Below, in pieces: positions 12,963-14,774 of a stretch of 14,774 nucleotides of DNA. The stretch comes from JBLYYQ01 sp048550035. Lineage in GTDB: Bacteria > Nitrospinota_A > UBA7883 > JBLYYQ01. Numbering within the stretch: position 1 is the first letter of the stretch; the number at the start of each line of letters is the position of its first letter. The notes under the pieces were generated by a model. The model searched no databases. It was given only the letters and a program-made list of their open reading frames with translations, and had not been told where the DNA came from. The position numbers and the translations under genes were made by a program. The stretch lies in NCBI GenBank assembly GCA_048550035.1, contig JBLYYQ010000105.1, forward strand, positions 1 to 14,774, written 5' to 3'.

Positions 12963-14480
12963 CAAAATCATAAGATTCTCTTTAGACCTTGTTTCGCCAA
13001 TTGAGCTAACTCTAACTGCAGGTAGATCACTAACAGGACATTTATTCTCACATATTCCACATCCAATGCAAAGAGTAGGGTCAAGATATGGTCGCTTGAG
13101 CTTTTTAATCTTATTCTCTCTTGTTGTAACGGTTGTCTCACGATACCAGATTGCTTTTGGAGTAGTAGGACAGACCTCTTCACATACAATGCACTCAACA
13201 TCCATAGCCCAAGGAAGGCATCGACCTTTATCAAAAAAAGCTGTCCCAATCTTGATAGGATCCTTACTCTTACTCCCTACTTTCTCGCTTACTGTAATAG
13301 CTTTGATTGCACCTGTTGGGCAGACTTGTGAGCATAAGACACAATGATGTTCACAGTATCCTATCTTATTAATCATTATAGGAGTCCAGAGACCTTCAAC
13401 ACCTGACTCCAATAATGCAGGGTGGAGTGCATTAGTAGGACAAACCCTCATGCAAGCAGAACATTTAATACATCGCTTAAGGAAATCTTGTTCATTAATC
13501 GAACCAGGCGGTCTAATAACATTATGTTGTGACTCACTCTCTGCACTGATTGCACTTTTCATTGTAGGGACGAAGATAGCACTCATCATAGCTACCTCTA
13601 ATAATCTACGCCTATTAATATCAAACGGCTTTTGAGCTAATACTCTATTTTCTGGCAGGCGATATTCAAGTGCATTAGTAGGGCAATCGCTAATACAGTT
13701 CATACATAAATGGCACTCTGTAACTCTATGTTCTGAATGCGGGTCTGATGCACCTTGACATGATTTCAAACAGTGATCACAATCAATACAAAGATCAATA
13801 TCACGGCGAATCCGATAAGGCGCTTTATAAGATAATAGCCCTAACAATCCTCCTAGTGGACATAATGTTCTACAATAAAATCTAGGGACAAATCTATTTG
13901 CAAATATAATTAAAATAAAGAGTATCCCAATTAGAGATACCCCTAAGTAAATCGGTATTGAATTATAAATTGGAAAGCCAATCTTGCCAGCAACAGGATA
14001 TAGTGCAAGCGAACTTGCTCTAAATATCGTTACGATAGGATCAAATAGCCCTATCTGGTTTGAGCCAAGGAGTGCAAATATAAGAAGAATAGTTAAAATA
14101 TAATACTTAACTCTGTAAATCTTTTGATAACTATTGAGCTGATAATTCTCTTTGAGTGATCGCTTAATTAGTAAGGCTCCAAACCACTGATTCAATATCC
14201 CAAGTGGACATATCCATGAACAGAAAAATCGCCCTAAAAAGAGTGTCGGAATTATTATTAATAGCGCTAACCAGAGCAAGTTATAAACTGTAAAGCTGGT
14301 AAGTAGCCCTGAGAGCCAAACTAATGGATCAATAAGTAAAAATAGCGCAATCTCATATCCTTTTAGCCGACTAAAATCAGCAAGGTAGATTAATAAAAAA
14401 AAGAGTCCGATAAAAAAGATGGACCAGATAATTCTTATATTTTTTAACGAGCCAAAATAAGTGAAAAGAATATTCATCAT
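12957..14480 (-). CDS. NapH-NapG-like polyferredoxin fusion, membrane iron-sulfur protein with internal Tat-type motif
   Basis: 507 residues. Residues 1-285 resemble NapH: hydrophobic segments near 16-34, 43-62, 65-83, 127-143 and 175-195; two CxxxCP motifs (FCSWICP 86-92, YCRTLCP 202-208); then two 4Fe-4S clusters (C231/234/237/241 and C256/259/262/266). Residues 289-507 resemble NapG/MauM. They begin with NRRRLLEVAMM (289-299) and a hydrophobic stretch, a twin-arginine-like signal, followed by four clusters: C337/340/343/347, C376/380/383/387, C421/430/433/437 and C471/474/477/481. The two halves equal separate NapH plus NapG in length, and the join lies where NapG's Tat signal would start. 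NapH/NapG pass electrons from quinol across the membrane to periplasmic reductases; the partner here is unknown. The ATG at 14480 directly follows the stop of the DUF362 gene; a second ATG is next to it. Confidence 0.85.
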   Translation of the reverse strand: MMNILFTYFGSLKNIRIIWSIFFIGLFFLLIYLADFSRLKGYEIALFLLIDPLVWLSGLLTSFTVYNLLWLALLIIIPTLFLGRFFCSWICPLGILNQWFGALLIKRSLKENYQLNSYQKIYRVKYYILTILLIFALLGSNQIGLFDPIVTIFRASSLALYPVAGKIGFPIYNSIPIYLGVSLIGILFILIIFANRFVPRFYCRTLCPLGGLLGLLSYKAPYRIRRDIDLCIDCDHCLKSCQGASDPHSEHRVTECHLCMNCISDCPTNALEYRLPENRVLAQKPFDINRRRLLEVAMMSAIFVPTMKSAISAESESQHNVIRPPGSINEQDFLKRCIKCSACMRVCPTNALHPALLESGVEGLWTPIMINKIGYCEHHCVLCSQVCPTGAIKAITVSEKVGSKSKDPIKIGTAFFDKGRCLPWAMDVECIVCEEVCPTTPKAIWYRETTVTTRENKIKKLKRPYLDPTLCIGCGICENKCPVSDLPAVRVSSIGETRSKENLMILK

Positions 14481-14774
14481 TTAAGTTGATATTTCATCAA
14501 ATGAGCCACTCTTATAATGAATATTTCCTAGTTTATATTGATTGGCTAGTCTCATATACCCTACAGTTTCTGGCTCCACTCCTAGTATCGATAACCCAAA
14601 CGAATCTAGTGCAACCTCATCGAATCCAATCGCAATGAGATTTGCATTCAAAACATCATCTAAGGAGCCACCGGTTGGTCCATTGCGCATTAAAACACGG
14701 GTAGCATCTACTATCGTGAAGGTTGGTCTCGTCTTCGAGGAGATCCTCCACAGTCTGCAAGTCGTCAACTTCGA
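14481..14774 (-). CDS. DUF362 family protein (C-terminal fragment)
   Basis: Partial gene; the N-terminal part lies beyond the right edge. The visible 97 residues contain TFTIVDATRVLMRNGPTGG, followed by an I-G-FDEVALDSFGLSILG segment and a stretch ending in LGNIHYKSGSF. This order (TIVDA...NGP.GG, then VA.DS....LG) is characteristic of DUF362 proteins, a family of unknown function often found beside ferredoxin-type proteins. The stop (14481-14483) abuts the start of the polyferredoxin fusion, so the two are certainly in one transcript and likely functionally linked. The first dozen residues at the edge (CRLWRISSKTRP) are less family-like, but this may only reflect divergence near the cut. Confidence 0.75.
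   Translation of the reverse strand, partial: SKLTTCRLWRISSKTRPTFTIVDATRVLMRNGPTGGSLDDVLNANLIAIGFDEVALDSFGLSILGVEPETVGYMRLANQYKLGNIHYKSGSFDEIST

Noticed and set aside
13066..13635. Plus-strand open frames opposite the polyferredoxin gene
   Set aside because: The minus-strand frame carries six ordered cysteine clusters; the opposite frames are shadows.

Overview
The window is AT-rich (roughly 35-37% G+C by eye) chromosomal DNA from a Gram-negative-type bacterium. It carries a System I cytochrome c maturation protein (CcmF end), a lipoprotein, a Tat-type signal and membrane-linked iron-sulfur proteins. The CobA-HemD fusion, the coiled-coil C4 zinc-ribbon protein beside rnpB, the DUF362/NapHG-like pair and the CcmI-like zinc-ribbon protein together resemble deltaproteobacterial (Desulfobacterota-like) or related uncultured lineages. 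No gene here fixes the taxonomy. I see no insertion sequence, integrase, CRISPR array or phage gene.

Layout. 1-326: 3' end of ccmF. 419-1840: a long, divergent class II aldolase. A hairpin at 1859-1899 separates it from a convergent minus-strand block. Read 5' to 3' on the minus strand, that block is tRNA-Leu(CAG) (4782-4696), a consensus sigma70-like promoter (4646-4618), a coiled-coil zinc-ribbon protein (4582-3851), the RNase P RNA rnpB (about 3835-3447) and a CobA-HemD fusion (3430-1895). 4931-6048: a CRP/FNR-family regulator overlapping a small lipoprotein gene. 6099-6482 (minus): a membrane-anchored zinc-ribbon protein. 6557-7582: tsaD. 7679-12817: a five-gene operon. 12957-14774 (minus): a NapH-NapG-like polyferredoxin fusion preceded by the end of a DUF362 protein.

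The most interesting part is the plus-strand operon at 7679-12817. It encodes a FabF-like ketosynthase, a dedicated acyl carrier protein, two different CrtI/phytoene-desaturase-family FAD oxidoreductases and a FabG-like ketoreductase, and ends in an intrinsic terminator. The set suggests an acyl chain is extended and ketoreduced on its own carrier protein, then desaturated, isomerised or saturated by the flavoenzymes. The product cannot be read from the sequence. No dehydratase, thioesterase or terpenoid gene accompanies the set, so ordinary carotenoid synthesis is unlikely. Partly similar enzyme sets have been discussed for ladderane-type lipids in anammox bacteria. A 22-codon reading frame exactly bridges the gap between the carrier-protein gene and the first flavoenzyme, which begins with TTG.

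The rest is core metabolism and electron transfer: siroheme/uroporphyrinogen synthesis, tRNA modification, RNA processing, cytochrome c maturation and a quinol-to-periplasm-type iron-sulfur module.
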